Notes: generated from the sequence alone by a model not told the origin. 64,000 nucleotides of DNA from Falsiroseomonas ponticola (GCF_016805305.1 NZ_JAERQN010000002.1:496001-560000), one strand, 5' to 3'; shown: positions 43,016 to 51,842, counted from the first letter of the stretch. Numbers and translations are program-made.

Positions 43016-44562
43016 TCCGCCGCCTGCTGCGCCAGCGCCGCCCGCTTGCGCAGCCAGGCGCGCCAGGTGGTGGCCCAGCGCGCGGGATCCTCCGGCGCCT
43101 CGCTGTCCACGCGGCCGATCGGGGCGTTATGGGGCGCGGTGCGCACCAGCTCCGGATCGCTGCGCGCTTCGTCACACACCTTGGCGAGGACATCGCACCA
43201 GAGGTCGATATCCTCCTTCGACCACAGCTCGCCGGCCTCGGGGGTAAAGGGTTCCGGCACCACCCAGGGTTCGTGGGAGAGCCAGGGCGCATCGATGCCG
43301 TAGTCGGTCATGCGGTTGCCGATTTCTATGACGCCGAGCCCGGTTTCCTCCTTCAGCGGGCCGAGGCCGTAGCGCGTCATCTCCATGCGCCAGGTCTTGG
43401 CTTCCGGGTTGGAACGCGCGACGCCGGGGATCGCGAGCAGGCGCTTCTCCATGTAGTTGTTGGCCAGCACGGCGATATCGGCGGCTTCCTTGATGCCATC
43501 CGCGCCCATCGCCCGCGCCCAGGCATAGGCGCGCATGACGATGTGGAGGTTGCCCAAGAACTCCCGCACCTTGCCGACGGAATCCGGCCGGTCGTGATCC
43601 ATGCGGTAGAGGCCCGTCGCCTCGTCCTTCACCACGATCGGCTTGGGCAGGAAGGGCGCCAGTTCGGCGGAGCAGCCATAGGCGCCGACGGCCGGCCCGC
43701 CGCCGCCCTTCGGCCCGCCGAAGGTCTTGTGCAGCATGAACATGCAGGCATCGAAGCCGAGTTCGCGGGCGCGGATGCGGCCCATCACGCCGTTGAAGTT
43801 GGCGTGGTCGTAGAAGGCAAGGCCACCGGCCTGCTTCACCAGCTTCACCCATTCGGCGATCTGCGGGTTGTAGACGCCCATGTCGTCGGGGTTGTTGATC
43901 ATCAGCGCCGCGGTGCGGTTGGACAGCGCGGCCTTCAGCGCCTCGATGGAGGGATAGCCATTCTCCTCCAGCATCAGCGTCACCACCTTGAACCCCGCGG
44001 TGGCGGCGGTGGCGGGGTTGCAGGGATGCGCCTGGATGGAGGTGATGATCTCGTTGCGCTGCTCCAGCTCCCCCTTCGCCGCGAAATAGCCGCGCGTGAC
44101 GCAGGTATGGGTATAGGCGGCGTCCGCGCCGCCCGCGGCCTGGAAGACGAACTGGTCCATGCCGGAGAGTTCGCGCAGGATCAGGTCGAAGCGGTGCACG
44201 ATCTCCAGCAGCCCTTGCAGGGTGCTGTCATCCTGCAGCGGGTGAAGCTCCGCCATCTGCGGCCGCAGGCCCAGCGCCTCGCTGACCCGCGGGTTGTATT
44301 TCATGGTGCAGGTGCCGAAGAGGCTCACGCCCATCATGCCCAGCACCTGCTGCGAGAGGTGCAGGTAGTGGCGCAGCACGTCGTGTTCCGTCATTTCCGG
44401 CAGGGCAGGGGCGCTGCGGCGGCGCATGCCGGCGGGCACGAGGGCCGCGGCATCGCCCTCGGCCTTCGGGAAGACGATCCCGCGCCGTCCCTTCACGCCC
44501 ATCTCCATCACGACGGGCTCGTTCCACCGGGCCTGGTGGATCAGCTTCGGCGTCCCGCTCAT
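43012..44562 (-). CDS. gcvPB: GcvPB-like PLP subunit (glycine dehydrogenase P-protein, subunit 2), divergent
   Basis: A 516-residue PLP-dependent protein. The PLP Lys is Lys279 in LHKTF, and GTCTMKYNP (83-91) and HPCNPATAATAG (179-190) match GcvPB. Canonical P-proteins continue the Lys motif with PHGGGG; here it is GGPKGGGG, so the His next to the glycines is Lys. GcvPB with GcvPA decarboxylates glycine and loads aminomethyl on lipoyl-GcvH. No gcvH or gcvT is present in the window. ATGA overlap with the PA-like gene upstream and GTGA with the DAO gene downstream. Confidence 0.88.
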   Translation of the reverse strand: MSGTPKLIHQARWNEPVVMEMGVKGRRGIVFPKAEGDAAALVPAGMRRRSAPALPEMTEHDVLRHYLHLSQQVLGMMGVSLFGTCTMKYNPRVSEALGLRPQMAELHPLQDDSTLQGLLEIVHRFDLILRELSGMDQFVFQAAGGADAAYTHTCVTRGYFAAKGELEQRNEIITSIQAHPCNPATAATAGFKVVTLMLEENGYPSIEALKAALSNRTAALMINNPDDMGVYNPQIAEWVKLVKQAGGLAFYDHANFNGVMGRIRARELGFDACMFMLHKTFGGPKGGGGPAVGAYGCSAELAPFLPKPIVVKDEATGLYRMDHDRPDSVGKVREFLGNLHIVMRAYAWARAMGADGIKEAADIAVLANNYMEKRLLAIPGVARSNPEAKTWRMEMTRYGLGPLKEETGLGVIEIGNRMTDYGIDAPWLSHEPWVVPEPFTPEAGELWSKEDIDLWCDVLAKVCDEARSDPELVRTAPHNAPIGRVDSEAPEDPARWATTWRAWLRKRAALAQQAAE

Positions 44563-45953
44563 CGCACGATTTCCTCGAGTGCCAGTGCCAGCCGTTCGAT
44601 GTCCTCGGCCGAATGGATTTCCGTCACGGCGTAGAGCGCGCTCTGCCCCAGCGCCGGGATGTCGGCCGACAAATCCTTGCCGCCGAAGATGCCCTTGGCC
44701 AGCAGCGCCTTGTTCACCGCCGCCACCGTCTTGCCGGTAGCGCTGAAGTCCACGACGAATTCCCGGAAGAACCCGCCGCGCCAGCGGACCGAAACCCCTG
44801 GCACCGAAGCGATCCGCTTCGCCGCCGCATGCGACCGCGCCAGCACCAGCTCGCCCAATTCGCGAAAACCTTCGGGCCCCATCAGCGACATGTAGACGGC
44901 ATTGGCGATGGCGGTGAGGTAGACTGAATTGCCGGTCCAGTCCTTGCCCTGCTCGCGCATCCCGTAGCTCGATTGATGCGCCAGGCTCAGCGCGAAGCCG
45001 TGCTCGCCGGGGTTGCGCGTGGTGGTGATGGAGATGTTGAGCGTCGGGTACTCCCGGGCATAGCGCTCCTCGTCGCGGGACGCGATGAAGCCGCCCGCGC
45101 CGCCGCCCGCGCTCATATGCGCGCCCAGGGTCTGCGTGGTGCCGACGACGATATCCGCGCCGTAGTCGGGCGGGGGCGCCAGCACGCCGAGGCTGATGGG
45201 ATCGACGCCCACGATCACCTGCGCGCCAGCCTGATGCGCGATCTGCGCGATCGCCTCGCCCTGCGTCTCGATCAGGCCGAGGAAGGAGGGATTCTCGAAA
45301 TAGACGGCCGTGACGCCGTCGCTCATCTTCGCGCGAAGGTCGGCGAGGTCGAGAAGCCCGGTCGCCGCATCCTGCGCCACCGTCACCACCGCGATGTGGC
45401 TCGCCATGCCCTCCGGCTCGCAATACTGGCGGATCACCGCCAGGCGTTCCGGATCCATCCAGGCCGGCACCAGCACGCGCCGCCGCCTGTTGAGCCGTGA
45501 GGCCAAGCGGATGGCGTTGCCCGCGGCGCAGCCCCAGGAATAGACGGGCAGGCCCACGAAGTCGCAGGCCACCAATTCACCGAGCTGGGAGCAGAATTCG
45601 AACCAGGCCTGGTTGCGGCCATGGTCCGACATGGCCGTGCCCCAGACCGAGGTCAGGAACTCGCTCCGCCCCGCCACCTCATCCACGATGGCGGGCACAT
45701 GGTGCTGCCAGATGCCGGCGCCGAGGAAGGAGAGGTTCTCCTCGCAGGACCGGTTCTTCGCCAGCAGCTGCAGCATGTGCCGCCGCAACTCCACCTCCGA
45801 CCGCAGCGCGGGCGGCAGCGCGAAATCATGCTTCGTGCGGTGGCTGTCGGGGATCTGCTCGAACAGCGCCTCGATCGAGGGCGCGCCGATCTCCTTCAGC
45901 ATCGCCTCCTTGATCGCGGGCACGGAATTGGCCATCCAGGGATGCGCCGTCAT
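44559..45953 (-). CDS. gcvPA: GcvPA-like subunit (glycine dehydrogenase P-protein, subunit 1), strongly divergent
   Basis: A 464-residue fold-type I protein resembling GcvPA. SFLGAG (75-80) and the HHVPAIVDEV segment are recognisable, as is the C-terminal GGFFREFVVDF and GKDLSADIP. The diagnostic YTPYQxExxQG motif of true GcvPA is replaced by VWGTAMSDHGR (103-113), and the MYDGATA motif by VYSWGCAAGNA (137-147). The ATG at 45953 has GGAGAG 7 bases upstream and is preferred over an upstream in-frame ATG. It follows the kinase gene by 29 bases and probably forms a heteromer with the PB-like subunit on a substrate that may not be glycine. Confidence 0.86.
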   Translation of the reverse strand: MTAHPWMANSVPAIKEAMLKEIGAPSIEALFEQIPDSHRTKHDFALPPALRSEVELRRHMLQLLAKNRSCEENLSFLGAGIWQHHVPAIVDEVAGRSEFLTSVWGTAMSDHGRNQAWFEFCSQLGELVACDFVGLPVYSWGCAAGNAIRLASRLNRRRRVLVPAWMDPERLAVIRQYCEPEGMASHIAVVTVAQDAATGLLDLADLRAKMSDGVTAVYFENPSFLGLIETQGEAIAQIAHQAGAQVIVGVDPISLGVLAPPPDYGADIVVGTTQTLGAHMSAGGGAGGFIASRDEERYAREYPTLNISITTTRNPGEHGFALSLAHQSSYGMREQGKDWTGNSVYLTAIANAVYMSLMGPEGFRELGELVLARSHAAAKRIASVPGVSVRWRGGFFREFVVDFSATGKTVAAVNKALLAKGIFGGKDLSADIPALGQSALYAVTEIHSAEDIERLALALEEIVR

Positions 45954-45982
45954 GCTCTCTCCTGTCACGTCCCTCATCTCCT

Positions 45983-47074
45983 TCAGGCGGCGACCTTGAT
46001 CATGGCGCTGCGGTCGGGCGCGGTGCGCACCGCGATGTAGCCCGAGAGTTCCGCATCCATGGTCGCGTCGCCGGTATCCACATGCAGGCAGGCGGGATCG
46101 AGTGCCGCGAGCTTCATCGCCCCCGCCACCACCACCAAATTCTGCCGCCCGATCCGCCGCAGCACCGCGGCGCTGAGCTGCTGGTTGCCGCGGCCGAGCA
46201 GGAAGCCCTGGCCGCCCGTCACGCCGAGGATGGCCGTCGCCGGCGCCTGCTCCGTCAGCCGCAGCAACTGCGCCTCGCTCACATCCGCCGCCAGCAGCCT
46301 TCCATCCAGCGCGACATCCACGCCCATCAGCGTGCCCTCGAAGCCGATGGCGCGCTTGATGCGCCGCATCGTGGTCCCGCAGCCCAGCACGTAGAGACGG
46401 CCGCGCTGCATCTCCCCGGCGATGCGCCGCGCCAGCGCGTCCAGCGCCGCCTCATCCGGCACCGCGGCGCCGGCCTTGCCCGCCTGCATCAGCGCGCGTT
46501 CCTCCGGCACCAGCGCCACGCCATGCAGGCGCGGGCTGACGCGCCCGGCGCGCAGCGCCTCCTCATCGAGGTCCATGACCTCCGCCTCCCGGAACCGCGC
46601 CTCGCCCGCCATGACGCGCGCGGCGAGCCGCCCGGCGGCGGCGGGGCTGGTGGCGAAGACCGCGGATTGCATCTTCACGCCGGTCGGGATGCCGAGCACG
46701 GGGATGCGCGTGCCGACCACACCCGCCACGTCCCGCGCCGTGCCGTCGCCGCCGGCAAACAGGATCAGCGCGACACCCGCCGCCTCCATCGCGCGCGCCG
46801 CGTCGCGCGTGCCCTGCGCATCGGGCGTCACGCCGTCCAGCACCGCGCAGGCCAGGCCCGCCGCGGCGCAGGGCTCCGCGCCCATCGCACCGGGCGCCGC
46901 CAGCACCGCCACGCCGCGCAGCTCCACCAGCGCCCGCGCGGCGCGCAAGCCGGAGACGGGTTCCGCCCCCAGCGCCCGCGCGCGCGCCAGAACCTCCGGC
47001 CCATCGGTGCCTTTCAGCCCGACCCTGCCGCCCATGCCCGCGATGGGGTTCACGATGACGCCCAGCCGCCGCAC
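45983..47074 (-). CDS. ATP-NAD kinase family protein (AcoX-like)
   Basis: A 363-residue protein with the NAD/diacylglycerol-kinase fold. It opens LGVIVNPIAGMGG and has the ATP-binding GGDGT motif at 108-112 (LFAGGDGTARDV), with GIPTGVKMQSAVFATSP following. Members are annotated AcoX or ATP-NAD kinase-like and occur in catabolic operons of unclear biochemistry. The start is GTG 47074, with GGGGAGG just upstream at 47079-47085. It is the first gene of the operon with the GcvP-like subunits and DAO protein; the palindromes at 47089-47127 sit in its promoter region. Confidence 0.9.
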   Translation of the reverse strand: MRRLGVIVNPIAGMGGRVGLKGTDGPEVLARARALGAEPVSGLRAARALVELRGVAVLAAPGAMGAEPCAAAGLACAVLDGVTPDAQGTRDAARAMEAAGVALILFAGGDGTARDVAGVVGTRIPVLGIPTGVKMQSAVFATSPAAAGRLAARVMAGEARFREAEVMDLDEEALRAGRVSPRLHGVALVPEERALMQAGKAGAAVPDEAALDALARRIAGEMQRGRLYVLGCGTTMRRIKRAIGFEGTLMGVDVALDGRLLAADVSEAQLLRLTEQAPATAILGVTGGQGFLLGRGNQQLSAAVLRRIGRQNLVVVAGAMKLAALDPACLHVDTGDATMDAELSGYIAVRTAPDRSAMIKVAA

Positions 47075-47088
47075 CAAGCCTCCCCGCG

Positions 47089-47127
47089 CGTTCGCGTCGC
47101 GGTTTCCCGCGCGTTCGCATCGCGAAC
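47089..47127. promoter_or_regulatory. IclR-type operator palindromes, site 2 (one perfect, one degenerate)
   Basis: GTTCGC-ATC-GCGAAC (47113-47127) is a perfect 6-base inverted repeat with the same arms and 3-base centre as the palindrome at the IclR promoter (41041). A second, degenerate copy, GTTCGC-GTC-GCGGTT, lies at 47090-47104, 23 bases upstream in phase with about two helical turns. A further overlapping repeat, GCATCGC-N5-GCGATGC, spans 47117-47135. The region separates the divergent kinase and FMO-like genes, so it could control both. Confidence 0.62.
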
Positions 47128-47258
47128 AGCGATGCGCCAGACGCACAATCTGCGGGGCTTCGGGCGGCGGCGCAATCCCGAAGATGAAGCATCCGACATC
47201 CCGCGCGCCGCCGCCACAGGGTTGTGGCTGCGCGCCCGCCGGTCCTACCCTTGCCGCG

Positions 47259-48719
47259 ATGCAGCAAACCGCTTCCACCCCCGAAGGCCTGCCCGCGCTG
47301 GAGGCGCGCCTCCAGCGCGACCTGGCGCTGCTGAACCTGCCGCCCAAGGCCTGGGTGCCGGAGACGCCCTGGGCGGCGGGCGAGCTGCTGGACGTCGCCG
47401 TCATCGGCGGGGGGCTCTCGGGCCTCTGCGCCGCCGCCGCGCTCCGCTTCCTCGGCATCACACGGCTCGCGGTGCTGGACCGGGCGGCGGCCGGCACGGA
47501 AGGCCCCTGGGTGACGACGGCGCGCATGCGCACGCTGCGCACGGCGAAGGAGGTCGCGGGGCCCGCGCTCGGCGTCCCCTCGCTCACCTTCCGCGCCTGG
47601 TTCGAGGCGCAGTGGGGGCCGGAGGCCTGGGCGGCCATGTTCCGCATCCCGCGCCCGATGTGGATGGACTACATGGTCTGGTACCGCCGCGTCCTGGCGC
47701 TGCCCGTCCGCAACGGCGTCGAGGTTTCGGCCATCGAGCCGCTTCCCGATGGCCCGGTCCGCATCGTGACGAAGACGGGTGTGCTGCATGCGCGCCGCGT
47801 GGTGCTGGCCACCGGCATCGATGGCCTCGGCGGCCCGGCCGTGCCCGCCGCGCTGCGCGACCTGCCGCGCCGTTTCTGGGCGCATTCGGCGGAGGCGATC
47901 GAGATCGCCTCGCTCGCCGGCAAGCGCGTCGGCGTGGTCGGCGCCGGCGCCTCCGCCATGGACAATGCGGCGGTGGCGCTGGAAGCCGGCGCGGCTTCCG
48001 TGGACATTCTGATCCGTCGCCCACAGATGCCGCGCATCGACAAGTTCACGGGCATCGGCAGCAAGGGCATGGCGCATGGCTTCATGGGCCTGCCGATGGA
48101 GGACAAGTGGCGCTTCTTCCGCCTGGCCAATGACGCGCAGCTGCCCGCGCCGCGCCAATCCGTCCTCCGCGTCTCCGCCTTCCCCAATGCGCGCTTCCTC
48201 TTCGGCTGCCCGATCCTTGCGGCGCGGGAGGATCGCGGCGCGCTGCGGGTGGAGACGCCGCGCGGCGTGCTGCGGCTGGATTTCCTGATCCTCGCGACGG
48301 GCTTCGCCATCGCGCCGGAGACGCGGCCGGAATTGCGGGCCATCGCGCCGCATATCCGCCGCTGGGCGGACAGCTACACGCCCCCGCCCGAGGAACGCGA
48401 TGACGCGCTGGCGCAGCACCCCGATCTCGGCCCGGGATTCGAGTTCCAGGAACGCCTGCCCGGCGCCTGTCCCGGCCTGTCGCGCATCGCCTGCTTCACC
48501 TTCCCCGCGGTGCTGTCGCACGGCAAGCTCACCAGCGGCATCCCCTCGGTCAGCGAAGGCGCGCGCCGCCTGGCGGAGGCGATGGCGCGGAGCCTCTTCG
48601 TCGAGGATCGTGCCCTGATCCGCGACCAGTTCGACCGGTACGATACCGCCGAATTGCAGGGCGACGAATGGACGCCCTGGACCGGCCCCCTGGAGAGTGA
48701 CAGCGATGCCGCAGCCTGA
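47259..48719 (+). CDS. Flavin-containing monooxygenase-like NAD(P)/FAD oxidoreductase
   Basis: A 486-residue flavoprotein with two dinucleotide loops: VAVIGGGLSGLCAAAAL near residues 46-62 (FAD) and VGVVGAGASAMDNAAVAL (NADPH). Between them RRFWAHSAEAIEI resembles the FMO/BVMO fingerprint region, and FLILATGFAI is the typical C-terminal ATG motif. It probably oxygenates an amine, thioether or ketone in the cytoplasm. It diverges from the kinase operon across the palindromes and overlaps the next gene by 14 bases. Confidence 0.85.
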   Translation: MQQTASTPEGLPALEARLQRDLALLNLPPKAWVPETPWAAGELLDVAVIGGGLSGLCAAAALRFLGITRLAVLDRAAAGTEGPWVTTARMRTLRTAKEVAGPALGVPSLTFRAWFEAQWGPEAWAAMFRIPRPMWMDYMVWYRRVLALPVRNGVEVSAIEPLPDGPVRIVTKTGVLHARRVVLATGIDGLGGPAVPAALRDLPRRFWAHSAEAIEIASLAGKRVGVVGAGASAMDNAAVALEAGAASVDILIRRPQMPRIDKFTGIGSKGMAHGFMGLPMEDKWRFFRLANDAQLPAPRQSVLRVSAFPNARFLFGCPILAAREDRGALRVETPRGVLRLDFLILATGFAIAPETRPELRAIAPHIRRWADSYTPPPEERDDALAQHPDLGPGFEFQERLPGACPGLSRIACFTFPAVLSHGKLTSGIPSVSEGARRLAEAMARSLFVEDRALIRDQFDRYDTAELQGDEWTPWTGPLESDSDAAA

Positions 48720-49308
48720 GATCCTGGTCTTCTACGGCATCTCCTCCCCCTGGGCCTATCTCGGCACGCCGCAGCTCTGGTCCATCGCGAAGAAGCACGG
48801 CGCGCGCATCGTGCTGCGCCCCATCCGCGTGATCGAGGCCAATGGCGGCATCCCGCTGCGCACCCGCGCGCAGCCGCGGCAGGACTACCATGCGCTGGAA
48901 TTGTCGCGCTGGCGCGCGCATCTCGGCATGCCGTTGAACCTGACGCCGCGCTTCTACCCTTGCCGCACCATCGAGACGGCGGCCCAGGCGGTGATCGCGG
49001 TGCAGGAAGCGGGGCTGGATGCGCCCGCCTTCAGCTTTGCCGTGCAGCGCGCCCTCTGGGCCGAGGATCGCGACATCGCGGATGTGGAAACGCTGCGGGA
49101 GCTGGCGCGCGGCACGGTCGGGGAGGAAGGCGCCGCGCTGGTCCGCGACCCCGCGCTTCCCCGCCATATCGAGACCTGGCACGGCAACCTGGCGGAGGCC
49201 GAGCGGCGCGGCATCTTCGGCACGCCCACCTATGTGGTGAATGACGAGCTGTTCTGGGGCCAGGACCGGCTGGATTTCGTCGATCGCGCCCTGGCGAAGG
49301 CCGCGTGA
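48706..49308 (+). CDS. DsbA-family / 2-hydroxychromene-2-carboxylate isomerase-like protein
   Basis: A 200-residue thioredoxin-fold protein of the kappa-GST / HCCA isomerase group. The active-site start ILVFYGISSPWAYLG has Ser where DsbA has CxxC, as expected for this isomerase group, and IFGTPTYVVNDELFWGQDRLD is the conserved C-terminal segment with the cis-Pro. Glutathione-dependent isomerisation is likely. ATG 48706 is preferred to GTG 48697 because GGAG lies 10 bases before it. It overlaps both neighbours (14 and 1 bases). Confidence 0.9.
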   Translation: MPQPEILVFYGISSPWAYLGTPQLWSIAKKHGARIVLRPIRVIEANGGIPLRTRAQPRQDYHALELSRWRAHLGMPLNLTPRFYPCRTIETAAQAVIAVQEAGLDAPAFSFAVQRALWAEDRDIADVETLRELARGTVGEEGAALVRDPALPRHIETWHGNLAEAERRGIFGTPTYVVNDELFWGQDRLDFVDRALAKAA

Positions 49309-50330
49309 TGCTGGCGCATGAGGATCCCGCCATCATGGAACGCGCGGCCGCGCTGCATGCGCGCGCGGTCGTCTTCGATGGCCTTTCCACCTGCAACTGG
49401 TCCCGCACCATCTTCGAGGAGATGAAGGCCGGCGGCGTCACCGCCGTGAACGCCGCTTCCGTGCTGTGGGAGGATCTGCGCGGCGGGCTCGACAACATCA
49501 GCGACTGGCGGCGCATGCTGGCGGAGAATGCCGATTTGCTGCGGCCCGTGAGGACCGTGGCCGATATCCACGCCGCCAAGCGGGAAGGGCGGACGGGCAT
49601 CAGCATCGGCTGGCAGAACACCTCCCCCATCGAGGACCGGCTGCAGGATATCGGGATCTTCAAGGATCTCGGCGTCGGCATCATGCAGCTGACCTACAAC
49701 ACGCAGAACTATTCCGGCGCCGGCTACCTGGAGCTGACCGATTCCGGCCTGACGGGGTTCGGGCGGGAAGTGGTGCATGAGATGAACCGCGTCGGCGTGC
49801 TCTGCGATCTCTCCCATGTCGGGGAGAGGACGAGCTTCGATGCCATCGCCTGGTCCAGGCAGCCCTGCGCCATCAGCCATGTCCTGCCGCGCGCGCTGCA
49901 CGACGTGCCGCGCAACAAGACCGATGCGCTGCTCAAGGCCTGCGCGGAGGCCGGCGGCATCATCGGCATCAGCCTCTTCGCTCCCGGTTTGCGGCGCGGC
50001 AATGACGCGACGGTGGAGGACTATATCGACGCGATGGAGCATGTGCTGGCGCTGGTGGGGGAGGATCATGTCGGCCTCGGCGCCGATTTCAGCCTGGACC
50101 ATCCGCGCCCCGGCCCCTACCAGAACTACGCCAGCAAGGACAAAGGCACCGCCCGCAACCTGACGGAATTCGCGACAGCCAAGATCAGCAAGCCCCGCGG
50201 CATCCAGCGCATCCATGAGATGCCGCACATCACGGCGGCGATGGTGAAGCGCGGATGGAGCGAGGACCTGATCGTCAAGCTGCTGGGCCAGAACTGGCTG
50301 CGGCTGCTGGCGCGCGTCTGGGGCGGCTAG
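49308..50330 (+). CDS. M19 (membrane dipeptidase) family protein lacking the HxD motif
   Basis: A 340-residue amidohydrolase-fold protein of the renal dipeptidase family. It retains CDLSHVG, the SH of AISHVLPRAL and the late Asp in HVGLGADFSLD. The N-terminal HxD zinc motif usually found in DGHxD is absent; the equivalent segment is VVFDGLSTCNW. This points to one metal site at most or a different activity. GTG at 49305 (GTGA) and ATG at 49308 (TGATG) are both possible starts. No signal peptide is evident. It is the last gene of the FMO operon and convergent with an acyl-CoA ligase (4-base overlap). Confidence 0.86.
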   Translation: MLAHEDPAIMERAAALHARAVVFDGLSTCNWSRTIFEEMKAGGVTAVNAASVLWEDLRGGLDNISDWRRMLAENADLLRPVRTVADIHAAKREGRTGISIGWQNTSPIEDRLQDIGIFKDLGVGIMQLTYNTQNYSGAGYLELTDSGLTGFGREVVHEMNRVGVLCDLSHVGERTSFDAIAWSRQPCAISHVLPRALHDVPRNKTDALLKACAEAGGIIGISLFAPGLRRGNDATVEDYIDAMEHVLALVGEDHVGLGADFSLDHPRPGPYQNYASKDKGTARNLTEFATAKISKPRGIQRIHEMPHITAAMVKRGWSEDLIVKLLGQNWLRLLARVWGG

Positions 50331-51802
50331 GCCACGCGGTCCCAGGCATCATCGGTCGTGCGCGGCAGGCGGTGCTTCATGATGCGCTGGCTCGGCGTGC
50401 GCTCGAAGCCTTCCACCACCGCGATGTAGCGCGGCCGCTGGTGGCGGGCGAGGCGCGTCTCCAGCCAGGCGGAGAATGCAGCCGGGTCCAGCGCCGCGCC
50501 GGGCTTCGGCTGCACGAAGAGCTTGATCTCCTGCTCCCCGACCTCGGCCGCCACGCCGATCATCGCGCAGTCCGCGACGGCGGGATGCTGCGCGGCGACG
50601 CTTTCCACCTCCCACGCCCCGACATTCTCGCCCCGCACTCGCGCGCTGTCGGAGAGGCGGCCATGGAAGTAGAGATTGCCGTCGGCATCGAAGGAACCCT
50701 GGTCGCCCGTATGCAGCGCGCCGTCGCGCAGCGCCTTCGCGGTCGCCTCGGGATTGTCGAGGTAGCCCCGCGTCAGCGCCAGCGGATCATGCGCGCGCAC
50801 CACGATCTCGCCGCGCTCCCCGGGTGGGCCGAGCAGCGAGACGGTGAACCAGGGCATCGCGGTACCGACGGATCCCTGCGCGCCGTTGCGGTTCGCCGTG
50901 CTGAAGCTGCTGGCCTCCGTCATCCCATAGCATTCGCGCAGCTCCACGCCGAAGCGGGCCCGCACCGCGTCCCAGATCTCGGCCGGCGCGCCGCCACCCC
51001 AGGCCACGCGCACGCGATGCGCGCGTTCCTTCGCGCTCGGCTCCTGCTTCAGCAGGATCTGCAATATGCCGCCGAGGTAGTGGATATGCGTGGCGCCGGC
51101 GGCGATCACCTCCTCCCAGAAGCGGCTGGCGGAGAAGCGCGGCACCAAGTGCAGCACGGCGCGCCGCAGCAGCGGCACCACCACCATCTGCGCGCCGCCG
51201 ATATGGTACAGCGGCTCCCACATGAACATCACGTCGCCGTCCCGCGCCTCGGAGACCAGCAGCACGCCCTCTCCCGCCAGGCGCAGCATGCGGTGGGAGA
51301 CGCGCACGCCCTTGGGCGGGCCGGTGGTGCCGCTGGTGTAGCCGATGGCGAAATCATCGGCGGGGTCGGGCAGCACGGCCTCGAACCGCGCGGGCGGCGC
51401 GGCCTCCAGCGCCGCCAGCGTCACCACGCCCTCGATGCCCGCCAGCGCCTCCAGCAGCGCCGCATCCGCCACCACCAGGCGCGGCCGCGCATGGCCCAGG
51501 ATGTAGCGCAGCCCGTCGCCGACCAGCGCGGTGTTCAGCGGCACCCAGACGAGCCCCGCCTTGGCCAGCGCGAAGACCAGCGCCAGCGCGCCGGCGCCAT
51601 TCGGCAGCATCACCGCCACGCGGTCGCCGCGCGCCGCGCCCAGGCCCCGCAGCGCCGCCGCCATGGCATCGCTGCGCGCATCCAGCATGCCGAAATCGAG
51701 CGGCGCCCCATCCACCACCGCGAAGATCCGCGCCGGCTCCGCCGCGGCGATTGCGCGGAACAGCTCGAGAAACCCGCCCGGCGGCGGCACGCCCTGCTGC
51801 AT
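50327..51802 (-). CDS. AMP-dependent acyl-CoA synthetase/ligase, 3
   Basis: A 491-residue ANL-family ligase. P-loop YTSGTTGPPKG at 155-165, ECYGMTEASS, the hinge TGDQGSFDADGNLYFHGRLSD, VRGENVGAWEVE and the catalytic Lys in SQRIMKHRL. Resembles crotonobetaine/carnitine-type or fatty-acid ligases. ATG 51802 has GGAGGG 6 bases upstream. It is divergent from an enoyl-CoA hydratase and SDR pair, so the three probably form a short acyl-CoA degradation route sharing a divergent promoter. Confidence 0.92.
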   Translation of the reverse strand: MQQGVPPPGGFLELFRAIAAAEPARIFAVVDGAPLDFGMLDARSDAMAAALRGLGAARGDRVAVMLPNGAGALALVFALAKAGLVWVPLNTALVGDGLRYILGHARPRLVVADAALLEALAGIEGVVTLAALEAAPPARFEAVLPDPADDFAIGYTSGTTGPPKGVRVSHRMLRLAGEGVLLVSEARDGDVMFMWEPLYHIGGAQMVVVPLLRRAVLHLVPRFSASRFWEEVIAAGATHIHYLGGILQILLKQEPSAKERAHRVRVAWGGGAPAEIWDAVRARFGVELRECYGMTEASSFSTANRNGAQGSVGTAMPWFTVSLLGPPGERGEIVVRAHDPLALTRGYLDNPEATAKALRDGALHTGDQGSFDADGNLYFHGRLSDSARVRGENVGAWEVESVAAQHPAVADCAMIGVAAEVGEQEIKLFVQPKPGAALDPAAFSAWLETRLARHQRPRYIAVVEGFERTPSQRIMKHRLPRTTDDAWDRVA

Positions 51803-51842
51803 GCATGGCCCTCCCGCCGCATGCTCCCGCGCGCCCCGCGCC

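Noticed and set aside
45954..45982. Glycine riboswitch before the GcvP-like genes
   Set aside because: Only 29 bases separate the kinase and GcvPA-like genes, far too short for an aptamer, and nothing aptamer-like is visible upstream of the kinase gene.
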